Shown here piece by piece: positions 7,524 to 15,059 of a stretch of 41,517 nt of DNA; the first letter of the stretch is position 1; each line of letters begins with the position of its first letter. This DNA comes from Actinomycetes bacterium (GTDB taxonomy: Bacteria; Actinomycetota; Acidimicrobiia; Acidimicrobiales; JAAEMS01). The DNA lies in assembly GCA_024225275.1 (NCBI GenBank), contig JAAEMS010000197.1:1-41517 (forward strand). The letters are read 5' to 3'. The position numbers were made by a program, and so were the translations under genes. The notes under the pieces were generated by a model. The model was not told the origin of the DNA. It saw only the letters and a list, made by a program, of their open reading frames with translations, and did not search any database.

Positions 7524-8063
7524 TCAACCCCAGATGGTCTGGGCCACCTGGCTCACGAGGCGATCGATCTCCTCAATCGCCTGGCGGTAGTGCCGTTTGG
7601 AGCGGCCGAAGGGGTCGGCGACGTCGTCACCGGTCGACATGCCCAGGAGGTCGGCCGGCGTTCGGCGGGCCTCGACCTCCTTGATGACATGATCGATCCC
7701 GGCTCCGGGGGCCACGTGGACGCGGGCCGCCACCTTGAGGGGCATGATCCTCTCGATGGCGTCGGGGCACAGCACGGCCGCCTCTCGGGCGTGACTGCGT
7801 TCCATGGTGAACACGATGTCAGAGTTGGCGATCACCGATTCACTCAGTTGACGGCTGCGGTGGGCGGCAAGATCGAGGCCCCGGCTCAGCAGGATCTTGC
7901 TCAGCTTCTCGGGAGGTTCGCGCCCCGGAGGCAGGAGCCCGGCCGAGAGCACCTGGGCTTCGACATGACGGCGCCCCACCCACTCGAGCAGTAGTAGCTC
8001 CGCGGTGGGAGACCGGCAGATGTTAGCTGTACAGACGAAGAGGATGCGTGGCGGGGACTCCAT
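7524..8063 (-). CDS. Low-molecular-weight protein-tyrosine phosphatase
   Basis: 179 residues from ATG 8063; a GTG at 8078 would add five. The active-site loop C-x5-R is near the N-terminus (Cys11-TANIC-Arg17, then Ser). The general-acid Asp lies in ADPFGRSKRHY, as usual for the family. In capsule and EPS clusters such enzymes dephosphorylate BY-kinases and initiating sugar transferases, which fits its place 43 bp downstream of a sugar transferase and the two BY-kinases in this window. It is probably cotranscribed with the transferase at 8107. Confidence 0.92.
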   Translation of the reverse strand: MESPPRILFVCTANICRSPTAELLLLEWVGRRHVEAQVLSAGLLPPGREPPEKLSKILLSRGLDLAAHRSRQLSESVIANSDIVFTMERSHAREAAVLCPDAIERIMPLKVAARVHVAPGAGIDHVIKEVEARRTPADLLGMSTGDDVADPFGRSKRHYRQAIEEIDRLVSQVAQTIWG

Positions 8064-8106
8064 ACCAAAGGTTCTCACACCGGGGGGACTTGGGGGAGGG
8101 TTGGGA

Positions 8107-8796
8107 TCAACTGCCGGCTCTGCTGAGCACCGAAGAGAACGTACGGATCATCAGACCCAGGTCGTTGCGCAAGGTGATGTTGGGCAGGTACTCGAGATCG
8201 ATGTCGATCGTTTCGTGGAGCAAGTCGTAGCGCGATGGTGAGATCTGCCATACACCCGTGATTCCAGGCCGCACTTGATGGCGTGGATGGTCCCACAAAT
8301 CGTAGCGCTCGACGACCGAGGTGAGCTCGGGACGGGGTCCGACCAGGCTCATGTCGCCCCGAAGCACGTTCCAGAGCTGAGGCAATTCGTCGAGACTGGA
8401 CCGGCGCAGGAACCGGCCTAGACCAGTGTGACGGGGGTCGTTGACCGTCTTGTGGGTCCGGCGACGATCGTCGCCGGCAAACGACGCGGCCGTCTGGCGA
8501 CGATCCTGGTCCATGGTGCGGAACTTGAGCATGGTGAAGACCTGGCCGTGGCGGCCCACCCGCTCCTGGCGATAGAGTACGCCAGGGCCCAGAACGGCCC
8601 GCAAGATGAGCGCCACCACACCGGCGAGGGGAAGGCTGGCGACAAGCAGGAGGGTGCCCGCCGCGAAGTCGAGAACCCGCTTGCCGCTCCGCTCGTAGAA
8701 CGAGGGATTGGAGACAAGGGACAGATGGGGAGTAGCGGCCCCGGCCGGCGCCTCCGTCTCAGCAATGCCCGTTGTCTGATATCCGCCTGTCAGCAC
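8107..8796 (-). CDS. Polyprenyl-phosphate sugar-1-phosphate transferase (copy 1)
   Basis: 229 residues, bacterial sugar transferase family (PF02397-type). These enzymes move a hexose-1-phosphate from a nucleotide sugar to undecaprenyl phosphate and start polysaccharide units. A short N-terminal region and one hydrophobic segment (VLDFAAGTLLLVASLPLAGV) precede the catalytic core with KFRTM, DPRHTGLGRFLRRSSLDELP and [16 protein letters not shown]. It is the short PglC-like form without the extra membrane domain of WbaP. Start GTG at 8796 has AGGGGA about 8 nt upstream and a TATTGT box at 8852-8847. It diverges from copies 2 and 3, lacking their RTMRHPWEI insert. The sugar is unknown. Confidence 0.9.
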   Translation of the reverse strand: MLTGGYQTTGIAETEAPAGAATPHLSLVSNPSFYERSGKRVLDFAAGTLLLVASLPLAGVVALILRAVLGPGVLYRQERVGRHGQVFTMLKFRTMDQDRRQTAASFAGDDRRRTHKTVNDPRHTGLGRFLRRSSLDELPQLWNVLRGDMSLVGPRPELTSVVERYDLWDHPRHQVRPGITGVWQISPSRYDLLHETIDIDLEYLPNITLRNDLGLMIRTFSSVLSRAGS

Positions 8797-8846
8797 TCGA
8801 CATCCCCTGTCCGCCCGGTAATGGCCTGTTGCATCACCACACAGTC

Positions 8847-8852
8847 ACAATA
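8847..8852 (-). promoter_or_regulatory. Candidate -10 box for transferase copy 1
   Basis: TATTGT on the minus strand, about 50 nt before the GTG at 8796, in the 121-bp gap after copy 2. It suggests that this gene and the phosphatase have their own promoter. Confidence 0.4.
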
Positions 8853-8917
8853 CCTCATCGACTGCCGGCGATCCATGTTCGGCGCTAGGCAATTCGGCCC
8901 GGATCGCGAGCGCCCGC

Positions 8918-9643
8918 TCAGCGCCCCGTGGGCTTGAGGAAGACCACGCCGACGGTCTGGAACAAGAGACGAAGATCACCGCGCAGGCTCACCGTGCTCA
9001 CATAGTCGATGTCGTGGGTGAGGTTCTCGTGGAGGTGCTTGGAGCGGTCGGGGGACACCTGCCACGGCCCGGTGATGCCCGGCCGCACGGCATGGCGGGG
9101 GTGGTACCAGATGTCCTCGCGGCTGGCGATATGCACCATCTCGGGTCGGGGTCCGACCAGTGACATCTCACCCTTGAGGACGTTCCAGAACTGGGGCAGC
9201 TCGTCGAGGCTGGTTCGACGCAGTAACCGCCCCACCCGGGTGTGGCGGGGGTCGGCGCCGGTCTTCTCGGGACCGGCCTCGTAGGCGAGGCCCTCGATCT
9301 CCCAAGGGTGGCGCATGGTGCGGAACTTCGCGATCTTGAAGACCCGACCCTTTCGCCCTACCCGCTCCTGGCGGAAGACCACACCAGGGCCCATGCTGAA
9401 GCGGACGGCGACCGCCACGGCCAGCAAGAGTGGGACCAGGGCCATCAATAGGACGAGAGCTCCGAAGATATCGAGCACTCGTTTCCAGATCCGGAGGTAG
9501 GTACCGTCCGCGATCGGTACCAGCGGCACTCGCCGCAGTGCGATCTGGGGCTCAGGGCCACGCAGATCCAAGACATCGCCATCGTCCCGCAACGTCTCCA
9601 TCGCCGAATCGACTGATCGCATCGCCTCGCTGCCGTTGCTCAC
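8918..9643 (-). CDS. Polyprenyl-phosphate sugar-1-phosphate transferase (copy 2)
   Basis: 241 residues from GTG 9643. The frame is open further upstream to 9952, but that part overlaps copy 3 in another frame and looks like noise. The N-terminus [18 protein letters not shown] aligns with the start of copy 3. A linker VLDLRGPEP, one hydrophobic segment ([20 protein letters not shown]) and the catalytic core with [25 protein letters not shown] and [12 protein letters not shown] follow. It is clearly closer to copy 3 than to copy 1. A TATATT box at 9680-9675 gives a leader of about 25-30 nt. Confidence 0.9.
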   Translation of the reverse strand: MSNGSEAMRSVDSAMETLRDDGDVLDLRGPEPQIALRRVPLVPIADGTYLRIWKRVLDIFGALVLLMALVPLLLAVAVAVRFSMGPGVVFRQERVGRKGRVFKIAKFRTMRHPWEIEGLAYEAGPEKTGADPRHTRVGRLLRRTSLDELPQFWNVLKGEMSLVGPRPEMVHIASREDIWYHPRHAVRPGITGPWQVSPDRSKHLHENLTHDIDYVSTVSLRGDLRLLFQTVGVVFLKPTGR

Positions 9644-9674
9644 TGTGTGCCCGCATTCTTGATGGCCAAGCAGC

Positions 9675-9680
9675 AATATA
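9675..9680 (-). promoter_or_regulatory. Candidate -10 box for transferase copy 2
   Basis: TATATT on the minus strand, in the 73-bp gap between copies 3 and 2. It is about 31 nt before the GTG at 9643 and is one of the strongest -10-like hexamers in the window. Confidence 0.45.
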
Positions 9681-9716
9681 GTCTCCTGCGCCGCCGCGTC
9701 GCTCGGTGTTCCACCA

Positions 9717-10463
9717 CTAGGCCCCTCTTCCTGTGGCCACGACCACAAGGGTTCGAACGGCGATCCGGCTGTCGACCAACAGGCCCATGGTGCGGACGTA
9801 CTCGATGTCGAGATCCACGCCGTCTTGGAGGGGACGGTTGCGAAGCTCTGAAACCTGCCACAGCCCGGATAGTCCGGGACGGACGAGGTGTCGCGGGTGA
9901 TGCCAGAGATCCTCGTGGTCGGCGATCTCGCTGGCCATCGGACGCGGACCAATCAGGCTCATCTCACCTTTCACGACATTCCACAGCTGGGGTAGCTCGT
10001 CGAGGCTGGTGACCCGCAGGAACCGACCGAGGCGGGTCTGGCGGGGACTGTCAGCCGCTTGCTTGAACAGGACTGACGCCGAGGGGCCAGAGCTGATCTC
10101 CCACGGGTGACGCATGGTACGGAACTTGAGGATCCGGAACGGGCGCCCCCGAAAGCCCACGCGGTCTTGGCGAAAGATGACGCCGGGTCCCAACGCCATA
10201 CGAACCGCGATGGCAACCCCGAGCAGGATGGGGCTCAGCACGATGAGTAGGGTCGAGGCGGCGACGAAGTCGAGCGCCCGCTTGAGCCATCGGATGTAGA
10301 AGCTGTCCGGGACCGAGACAAGTCTGGGTCGAGTCGAGACCAGTGGCTCGGGATCTCGAAGGTCGAGGACCGTGTCAGGGTTGGAGAGGTCCTGTCCGGC
10401 CAAGCCCCTGGGTAGAGCTTCCTTGGTCAGTTGTTCTGCAAGTTCGTCCACGCCGCCGCTCAT
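9717..10463 (-). CDS. Polyprenyl-phosphate sugar-1-phosphate transferase (copy 3)
   Basis: 248 residues from ATG 10463, chosen because AGGA lies about 8 nt upstream and because the N-terminus then matches copy 2. Order: polar N-terminus, VLDLRDPEP linker, hydrophobic segment (ASTLLIVLSPILLGVAIAV), then the sugar transferase core with [25 protein letters not shown] and GEMSLIGPRPM. All core motifs are intact. A tandem, diverged duplicate of copy 2 is the simplest explanation. Substrate specificity may differ between copies. Confidence 0.9.
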   Translation of the reverse strand: MSGGVDELAEQLTKEALPRGLAGQDLSNPDTVLDLRDPEPLVSTRPRLVSVPDSFYIRWLKRALDFVAASTLLIVLSPILLGVAIAVRMALGPGVIFRQDRVGFRGRPFRILKFRTMRHPWEISSGPSASVLFKQAADSPRQTRLGRFLRVTSLDELPQLWNVVKGEMSLIGPRPMASEIADHEDLWHHPRHLVRPGLSGLWQVSELRNRPLQDGVDLDIEYVRTMGLLVDSRIAVRTLVVVATGRGA

Positions 10464-10503
10464 TGTTGGTCCTGGCCCCGGACGCCCTCCGGAACCACCA
10501 GCG

Positions 10504-10509
10504 ACACTA
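10504..10509 (-). promoter_or_regulatory. Candidate -10 box for transferase copy 3
   Basis: TAGTGT on the minus strand about 41 nt before the ATG at 10463, leaving a leader of roughly 34 nt that includes the AGGA ribosome site. Confidence 0.35.
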
Positions 10510-10593
10510 GCCCACAACGAGACCACCATCGACTGAGGCGTGTGTCGAGTCAGTGACATCTTCATCGCGACCGTATGTCGATAGGGCACGCCA

Positions 10594-10599
10594 TAGGCT
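10594..10599 (+). promoter_or_regulatory. Leaderless-type -10 box of menG
   Basis: TAGGCT followed by exactly 7 nt (CACTCCC) and the ATG at 10607. There is no ribosome site in the spacer, consistent with a leaderless mRNA. Confidence 0.5.
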
Positions 10600-10606
10600 C
10601 ACTCCC

Positions 10607-11341
10607 ATGAACACCGGTGAACGGGCGACAGACATTGACGCCGACAACCTCCCTGAGGGAGAGGACAAGCGGGCCGCCGTCCGCCAGATGTTCGACACCA
10701 TCGCCCCCCGCTACGACCTGGTGAACCGGATCATGACGTTCCGCATGGACGTCGGCTGGCGCCGCAAGACCGTCAAGGCCCTCGACCTGCCGCCCGCCAG
10801 CCGGGTTCTCGACCTCGCGTGCGGAACGGGCGATTTCTGCGTGGAGCTGGCGGCCGGAGAGCTCCAGCCCATGGGATCGGATCTGTCGTTCGGGATGCTC
10901 GAGGCGGCCCGGACCGACGCACCTCTGATGCACGCGGATGCCCTGGCTCTTCCGGTGGCCGACCGAGCCGTCGACGGGGCCACCTGTGGGTTTGCACTGC
11001 GCAACCTCGTGGAGCTCAACGGCTTCTTCGACGAGGTCGCCCGCGTGGTCCGACCGGGAGGCCGAGTCGCCTTCCTGGACGTGGCGGAACCACCCAACCG
11101 GATCATGCGGTGGGGCCACGGGATCTATTTCGACAAGGTGGTGCCCTGGATCGGCGGAAAGCTCAGCGATCCCGCCGCCTACCGGTACCTGCCCAAATCG
11201 GTTGCCTACCTACCCGAACCCGACGACCTCCTACGGTCACTCCGCAGCCACGGATTCGCCGATGCCCAACGACGCCTGTTCTCCGGCGGAATAGCCCAAC
11301 TGTTCGTCGCCACCCGTGACCGCGAGCTGCCCCCTCCCTGA
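10607..11341 (+). CDS. menG: Demethylmenaquinone methyltransferase (MenG/UbiE family)
   Basis: 244 residues. It methylates demethylmenaquinone to menaquinone with SAM. The family motif MFDTIAPRYDLVNRIMTFRMD is near the N-terminus, then the SAM site VLDLACGTGDFC, the second motif ALRNLVELNGFFDEVARVVR-type segment and the late RYLPKSVAYLPEP segment. Start ATG 10607 follows a TAGGCT box by 7 nt; the frame upstream is open but non-coding in character. menA lies 2.7 kb away, so the two late menaquinone steps are near each other but not in one operon. Confidence 0.93.
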   Translation: MNTGERATDIDADNLPEGEDKRAAVRQMFDTIAPRYDLVNRIMTFRMDVGWRRKTVKALDLPPASRVLDLACGTGDFCVELAAGELQPMGSDLSFGMLEAARTDAPLMHADALALPVADRAVDGATCGFALRNLVELNGFFDEVARVVRPGGRVAFLDVAEPPNRIMRWGHGIYFDKVVPWIGGKLSDPAAYRYLPKSVAYLPEPDDLLRSLRSHGFADAQRRLFSGGIAQLFVATRDRELPPP

Positions 11342-11368
11342 GCCCCGGCCCGGGCCTGCGGCCGCGAG

Positions 11369-11374
11369 TAGTAT
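11369..11374 (+). promoter_or_regulatory. Leaderless-type -10 box of the VOC gene
   Basis: TAGTAT followed by 6 nt (CGGGCC) and the ATG at 11381. Confidence 0.45.
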
Positions 11375-11380
11375 CGGGCC

Positions 11381-11743
11381 ATGGAACTCAGGGGTGTTCA
11401 TCACGTCTCGATCAACATCGGTGATCTCGACGAGAACGTCCGGTTCTATACCGAGGTTCTGGGCATGAACCTGATGGAGAGCCGCCCCGACGCCGACATC
11501 CCCGTCGATGGGGCGTGGTTGAACCTGCCTGACGGCCGCGAGCTGCACCTGCTCTGTCGCGAGGCAGAGCCGGCGCCGGGCCAGCACTTCGCCTACGAGG
11601 TCGCCGATCTCGACGCCGTTGTCGCCGAGCTCGAGGGCCACGGGGTGAAGGTGTCGGCTCCTTTGGAGCTGGGTGGTATCTGCCGCCAGAGCTTCGCCAA
11701 GGACCCGTCGGGCAACCTGCTCGAGTTCAACCAGCAGGTTTGA
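11381..11743 (+). CDS. VOC-superfamily (glyoxalase/dioxygenase fold) protein
   Basis: 120 residues, one VOC module of paired beta-alpha-beta-beta-beta units. The first begins GVHHVSINIGDLDENVRFYTEVLGM. The second begins HFAYEVADLDAVVAELEGHGV and ends in the typical DPSGNLLEFNQ. His7/His8 and the terminal Glu are at the usual metal-binding places. Members include glyoxalases, epoxide-thiol transferases and dioxygenases; nothing here picks one. In a mycothiol producer a thiol-conjugating role is possible, but this is speculation. The gene is a single unit with its own promoter-like box and a terminator after it. Confidence 0.85.
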   Translation: MELRGVHHVSINIGDLDENVRFYTEVLGMNLMESRPDADIPVDGAWLNLPDGRELHLLCREAEPAPGQHFAYEVADLDAVVAELEGHGVKVSAPLELGGICRQSFAKDPSGNLLEFNQQV

Positions 11744-11752
11744 GCCCAGACG

Positions 11753-11784
11753 CGAACGACACCGCCCGAAGGCGGTCTCGTTCG
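11753..11784. terminator. Bidirectional terminator hairpin
   Basis: A 14-bp stem with one mismatch: CGAACGACACCGCC, CGAA loop, GGCGGTCTCGTTCG. It lies between the convergent VOC and LAxTG genes. No long T tract follows on either strand. Confidence 0.6.
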
Positions 11785-11794
11785 TGATCAGTCG

Positions 11795-11816
11795 CCCGCC
11801 CCCGGGTGGGGGCGGG
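11795..11816. terminator. Second GC-rich hairpin between convergent genes
   Basis: A perfect 9-bp stem CCCGCCCCC / GGGGGCGGG with a GGGT loop, 7 bp before the stop of the minus-strand gene. It probably ends that gene's transcript together with the hairpin at 11753-11784. Confidence 0.5.
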
Positions 11817-11823
11817 GTGAAGA

Positions 11824-12141
11824 TCAGGTGTCGGCTTCGGCCTTGCGCCGGGTGCCGAGCACGATCAGACCACCAGCGCCCAGCAGGCCAGCCCCGACAA
11901 CGCTGAGGCCAACGGCGTCGCCGCCGGTCAGCGCCAGAGCGCCCTGGGCGACGCCCAAGCCGTCGGCCTGGGTCCCGGTGACAACCTGACCGGCCACTTT
12001 GGCGTCGTCGTCGTCGGGCTGGGTGACAGTCTTCGTGCAGACATCGGGGTACACGCAACTTTGTGCACCGGCTACACCGGCAAACTGCATGGATAGTGCG
12101 GTCACACCCAGGACCGACACAGCGAACATCTTGGTCTTCAT
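11824..12141 (-). CDS. Small exported protein with LAxTG-type wall-sorting signal
   Basis: 105 residues. A signal peptide (MKTKMFAVSVLGVTALSMQF and on to AGA, cleavage before QSC) is followed by a short mature part with two cysteines and a DDDD patch. LALTGGD then precedes a Gly-rich hydrophobic segment and a basic tail TRRKAEADT. LAxTG is the recognition motif of class E sortases in high-GC Gram-positives, so the protein is probably attached to the cell wall or held by its C-terminal helix. The mature part is only about 45 residues and matches nothing I know. Start ATG 12141 has GGTGGAGAG just upstream. No sortase gene is in the window. Confidence 0.75.
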   Translation of the reverse strand: MKTKMFAVSVLGVTALSMQFAGVAGAQSCVYPDVCTKTVTQPDDDDAKVAGQVVTGTQADGLGVAQGALALTGGDAVGLSVVGAGLLGAGGLIVLGTRRKAEADT

Positions 12142-12157
12142 CTCTCCACCGTCCTCT

Positions 12158-12171
12158 GGCCCTCAAGGGCC
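12158..12171 (-). promoter_or_regulatory. Hairpin in the leader of the LAxTG gene
   Basis: GGCCC-TTGA-GGGCC on the minus strand, between the -10 box at 12194-12189 and the ribosome site. It may affect translation or mRNA stability. Confidence 0.3.
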
Positions 12172-12188
12172 GGTTCGACTCAATCCGA

Positions 12189-12194
12189 ACCATA
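12189..12194 (-). promoter_or_regulatory. Candidate -10 box for the LAxTG gene
   Basis: TATGGT on the minus strand, giving a leader of about 40 nt before the ATG at 12141. Confidence 0.4.
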
Positions 12195-12255
12195 CGTGAT
12201 CGGCGAAACCAGCACAAGGGAACAGGAGATCAATGAACCATCGTGCCCACGAGCT

Positions 12256-14034
12256 CTAGTCGACCAGACCGAGCAACCCGGCCATGGCAGAACCGAAGAC
12301 GACCGTGCGTCTCCTGGCGTCAGTCCACGTGAGATCTCCAGATTGCCATTGCACAGCCGGGACGCGGGCAGACGACTCGACCACGATCTCCTGGACGGAC
12401 AGGGGCAGATCGAATTCGGCGAGGATCGTCACCGACTCTCCACGCTCGAGATAGACAACCGTGGACACCGCAACGGAGTTGCCGTCCGGCCCGTGGACCT
12501 CGACCACCCGGTCGACGACTCCCTGGTTGGAGGAGATCCCCGGCAAGTTGAAAACGACCCGGCCGGAGTACGAGCCGGGGGGCCGATCGAGCCCCTTGTA
12601 TGGCCCGAGCAGGTACCGAAGATCCGAGGGGAACTCCGGAGTCTGGTTCTCGATTTGCACCTCGAGTGTCACCCGCCGGGCGGAGTCGCCAAGGATCTCG
12701 GCCTCCATCGCGACGTCAAGGTCCAGGAAAGGATCGAGCTTCGAGCCGTTGGAGCTCATGAGATTCACAGACAGCGTTGTTGGCGAGTAGTGGCCGGTCA
12801 GCTCGAGCTCATCCCACATGGCGCCCTGCTTCGGTCGGGGCGACCACGCGAGAAGGTGACGCCCGGCCGCCGCCGGCTCGAGGGCTTCGATGAGATCGAC
12901 TGGGTCCCAGTTCGACTCTTCCAATGCGGCCACGACACGACTGGCGACCTGTTCGAGCTTCCCTGTGCGCAGAGTATTCTCCTCATCAGAATCCACCCCG
13001 CGGTACTGATCCACGAAGAGCTCTGCCAGCACATCATCGGGACCAATTCGTGAGCCGCCGATCTCGAGCTCACCTACCACCTCCAGGATGGCTTGCAACA
13101 TGATCGGGTCGACCGCCATGACCCCATCGATCGAGGTCCCGTATGTTGCCTCGTGAAGGGCCTTGGCCAAAGGCCCTGACACCTCGTCGAACCTCGGGGA
13201 GTAGTTCACCCGACGCCAGTCCTCGTTGATGGGCACGAAGGACCACCTGGCGGCTGCGTCCTTGTCGGGTATCTCCACACCCGGCACAGGGAAGCTCTCA
13301 CGGCTTGCTTCGAATCCGCTCAGGCTCAGGTTGCCGCTCTCGATTTCGAGGGTTGCGAACGAGAGGTACGCCCCGGACCCGGCTCGCATTTCAGCATTGT
13401 TCGCTCCGAACACGAGATAGGTGTTCGGCCCTTTCAAGAAGTCGATCATGCCGGTCGTGATCACATGGGCTCGGTGGAGCTCGGTGGACAGCTCAGCCTG
13501 TTCGACCAAGAACTGCGCTCGCGCATCGGACAGGCTCTGGACCAGGCCATTCCCCGGGCCCGCGTCCAGGTCGTCGACCGTCCCTTGGAGGTCTTGGAGA
13601 ACCACCCGAATCTGTTCGAGCTGCTCGACCCGCTCTGGTCCATCGACGCCCTCGGCGCTGCGGATCCGGTTCAGTTCGGCGAACCCGAGAGAGGCTGCCA
13701 GCGCCAGGTCAGCCGCTGACCCCGAGAGCGCCCGGGCCGAGGAGAGCTGGCGGCCGGCCACAGGAACAATGCGGATCGGGCGCAGTATCAGCGAATCAAG
13801 CAGCCCGTGGCTCTTCTCCAGATCGTGCGAGGCATCCCGGGTCCGCTCAGCCAGATCCGGGTCGTCGAGTAGATCGAGAGCCGGGGAACCGGCGGTGTGC
13901 TCGAGGGTGCGCCGGGAGTCCTGAGCGAGGGCAGCGGCTTGACGAAGCGTCAGGGCTGCAGCCGCGCTGTACACAACGAGTCCGGCTGCGATCCAGATCA
14001 GGACATTTCGACGAGTGAGCCCGGGTGACTTCAT
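12256..14034 (-). CDS. DUF4012 membrane-anchored protein
   Basis: 592 residues. One N-terminal helix (RNVLIWIAAGLVVYSAAAAL) anchors a large extracytoplasmic part: a helical region to about residue 190, then the DUF4012 core beginning with GPNTYLVFGANNAEMRAGSG, and a C-terminal beta-rich region. DUF4012 proteins are common near polysaccharide genes in Actinobacteria and other Gram-positives, but their function is not known to me. ATG at 14034 overlaps the menA stop by 4 nt (ATGA), so the two are translationally coupled. This neighbour may reflect shared membrane expression rather than shared function. Confidence 0.88.
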   Translation of the reverse strand: MKSPGLTRRNVLIWIAAGLVVYSAAAALTLRQAAALAQDSRRTLEHTAGSPALDLLDDPDLAERTRDASHDLEKSHGLLDSLILRPIRIVPVAGRQLSSARALSGSAADLALAASLGFAELNRIRSAEGVDGPERVEQLEQIRVVLQDLQGTVDDLDAGPGNGLVQSLSDARAQFLVEQAELSTELHRAHVITTGMIDFLKGPNTYLVFGANNAEMRAGSGAYLSFATLEIESGNLSLSGFEASRESFPVPGVEIPDKDAAARWSFVPINEDWRRVNYSPRFDEVSGPLAKALHEATYGTSIDGVMAVDPIMLQAILEVVGELEIGGSRIGPDDVLAELFVDQYRGVDSDEENTLRTGKLEQVASRVVAALEESNWDPVDLIEALEPAAAGRHLLAWSPRPKQGAMWDELELTGHYSPTTLSVNLMSSNGSKLDPFLDLDVAMEAEILGDSARRVTLEVQIENQTPEFPSDLRYLLGPYKGLDRPPGSYSGRVVFNLPGISSNQGVVDRVVEVHGPDGNSVAVSTVVYLERGESVTILAEFDLPLSVQEIVVESSARVPAVQWQSGDLTWTDARRRTVVFGSAMAGLLGLVD

Positions 14035-14942
14035 GACAACAGGGACGCGACCACGAAGAAGACCCCAACCACAACCTGGAGCCGGCCGATCTCACCTAGC
14101 ACGGGGACCAGAGCCTGGCCCTCATCACCCCGCCAGACTCTTCGAAGCGGCGACAGGGCCATGGGGAGCGCCAACCCGACCAGGAAGAACGCAGGCTCCC
14201 AGATCCCCAGGACGAACATGCTCAGAAAGGCACACCCCACGAGTCCGACGAAGAACTTCCTGGTCTCCGGATCGCCCAGCCTCACCGCAAGGGTCCGCTT
14301 CCCGGCCAGCCGATCTCCCGGAATGTCGCGAAGGTTGTTGACCACCAATAAGGCCGTGGCTAGGCAGCCAACACAGATTGCTCCACCCACCGCCGCGGAA
14401 TTGACCGACTTCGCTTGGAGATAGGCAGCGCCGAGCGTGGCCACCAACCCGAAGAATATGAAGACCGATAGCTCCCCAAGACCGCGGTACCCGTAGGGCC
14501 GAGCACCCCCTGTGTAGAACCAGGCCGCCCAGAGTGCTGCGGCGCCCAGGCCCAGGAGACGCAGATCGACGGACACAGCCAGCCAGAGTCCGACAAGACC
14601 AGCAATCGCGAAAGTGATGATCGAAGCCCGTCGGACATCCGCCGCTGATCGGATTCCGGATCCCACGAGCCGCACCGGGCCCACTCGTGCGCTCCCGTCG
14701 GTCCCCCTGACCCCATCTGCGTAGTCGTTGGCGTAATTGGCCCCGATCTGAAGCGCGACTGCCACCACCAAGGCTCCGAGTGCCCGCCACCAATTGTCCA
14801 CCCCGACGGCCGCAGTGCCGACCACCACCGCGATAGCCGCCGCCGGAAGGGTTCGTGGCCTCGCTCCCGCGACCCACACCGAAACTGGCCCTGGACGGCT
14901 GGGGGGCTTGGCGGGATCAGCCGACATCGGCGCCGAACCCAC
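14031..14942 (-). CDS. menA: 1,4-dihydroxy-2-naphthoate polyprenyltransferase
   Basis: 303 residues from GTG 14942; ATG 14927 is the alternative. MenA joins a polyprenyl chain to DHNA in the membrane, giving demethylmenaquinone for MenG. The UbiA-type Asp motifs are visible: NYANDYADGVRGTD (first Asp-rich loop) and NNLRDIPGDRLAGKRTLAVR (second), within eight or nine hydrophobic segments. VWVAGARPRTLPAA at the N-terminus is typical of MenA. The gene leads a two-gene unit with the DUF4012 gene. A TAGAGT box at 15006-15001 could drive it. Confidence 0.93.
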   Translation of the reverse strand: MGSAPMSADPAKPPSRPGPVSVWVAGARPRTLPAAAIAVVVGTAAVGVDNWWRALGALVVAVALQIGANYANDYADGVRGTDGSARVGPVRLVGSGIRSAADVRRASIITFAIAGLVGLWLAVSVDLRLLGLGAAALWAAWFYTGGARPYGYRGLGELSVFIFFGLVATLGAAYLQAKSVNSAAVGGAICVGCLATALLVVNNLRDIPGDRLAGKRTLAVRLGDPETRKFFVGLVGCAFLSMFVLGIWEPAFFLVGLALPMALSPLRRVWRGDEGQALVPVLGEIGRLQVVVGVFFVVASLLS

Positions 14943-14999
14943 CAGCGTTGCGCGACGGTTGAGAATCGTGCCGTGGTGAGGAGCGGAACATAGGAGCGG

Positions 15000-15006
15000 T
15001 ACTCTA
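15000..15006. promoter_or_regulatory. Bidirectional -10 element between menA and the GT gene
   Basis: The 7-mer TACTCTA reads TACTCT on the plus strand (towards the gene at 15060) and TAGAGT on the minus strand (towards menA). The predicted leaders are about 48 nt and 50-65 nt. The same 7-mer recurs at 28435-28441. Confidence 0.4.
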
Positions 15007-15059
15007 GGTCTTCAGTTGGCGGTTTCACCTATCATCCAACAACACCCAGGAGACTCAAA

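Noticed and set aside
8918..9952. 344-codon frame for transferase copy 2.
   Set aside because: The first 103 codons lie over copy 3 and have no family character. GTG 9643 gives an N-terminus that aligns with copy 3.
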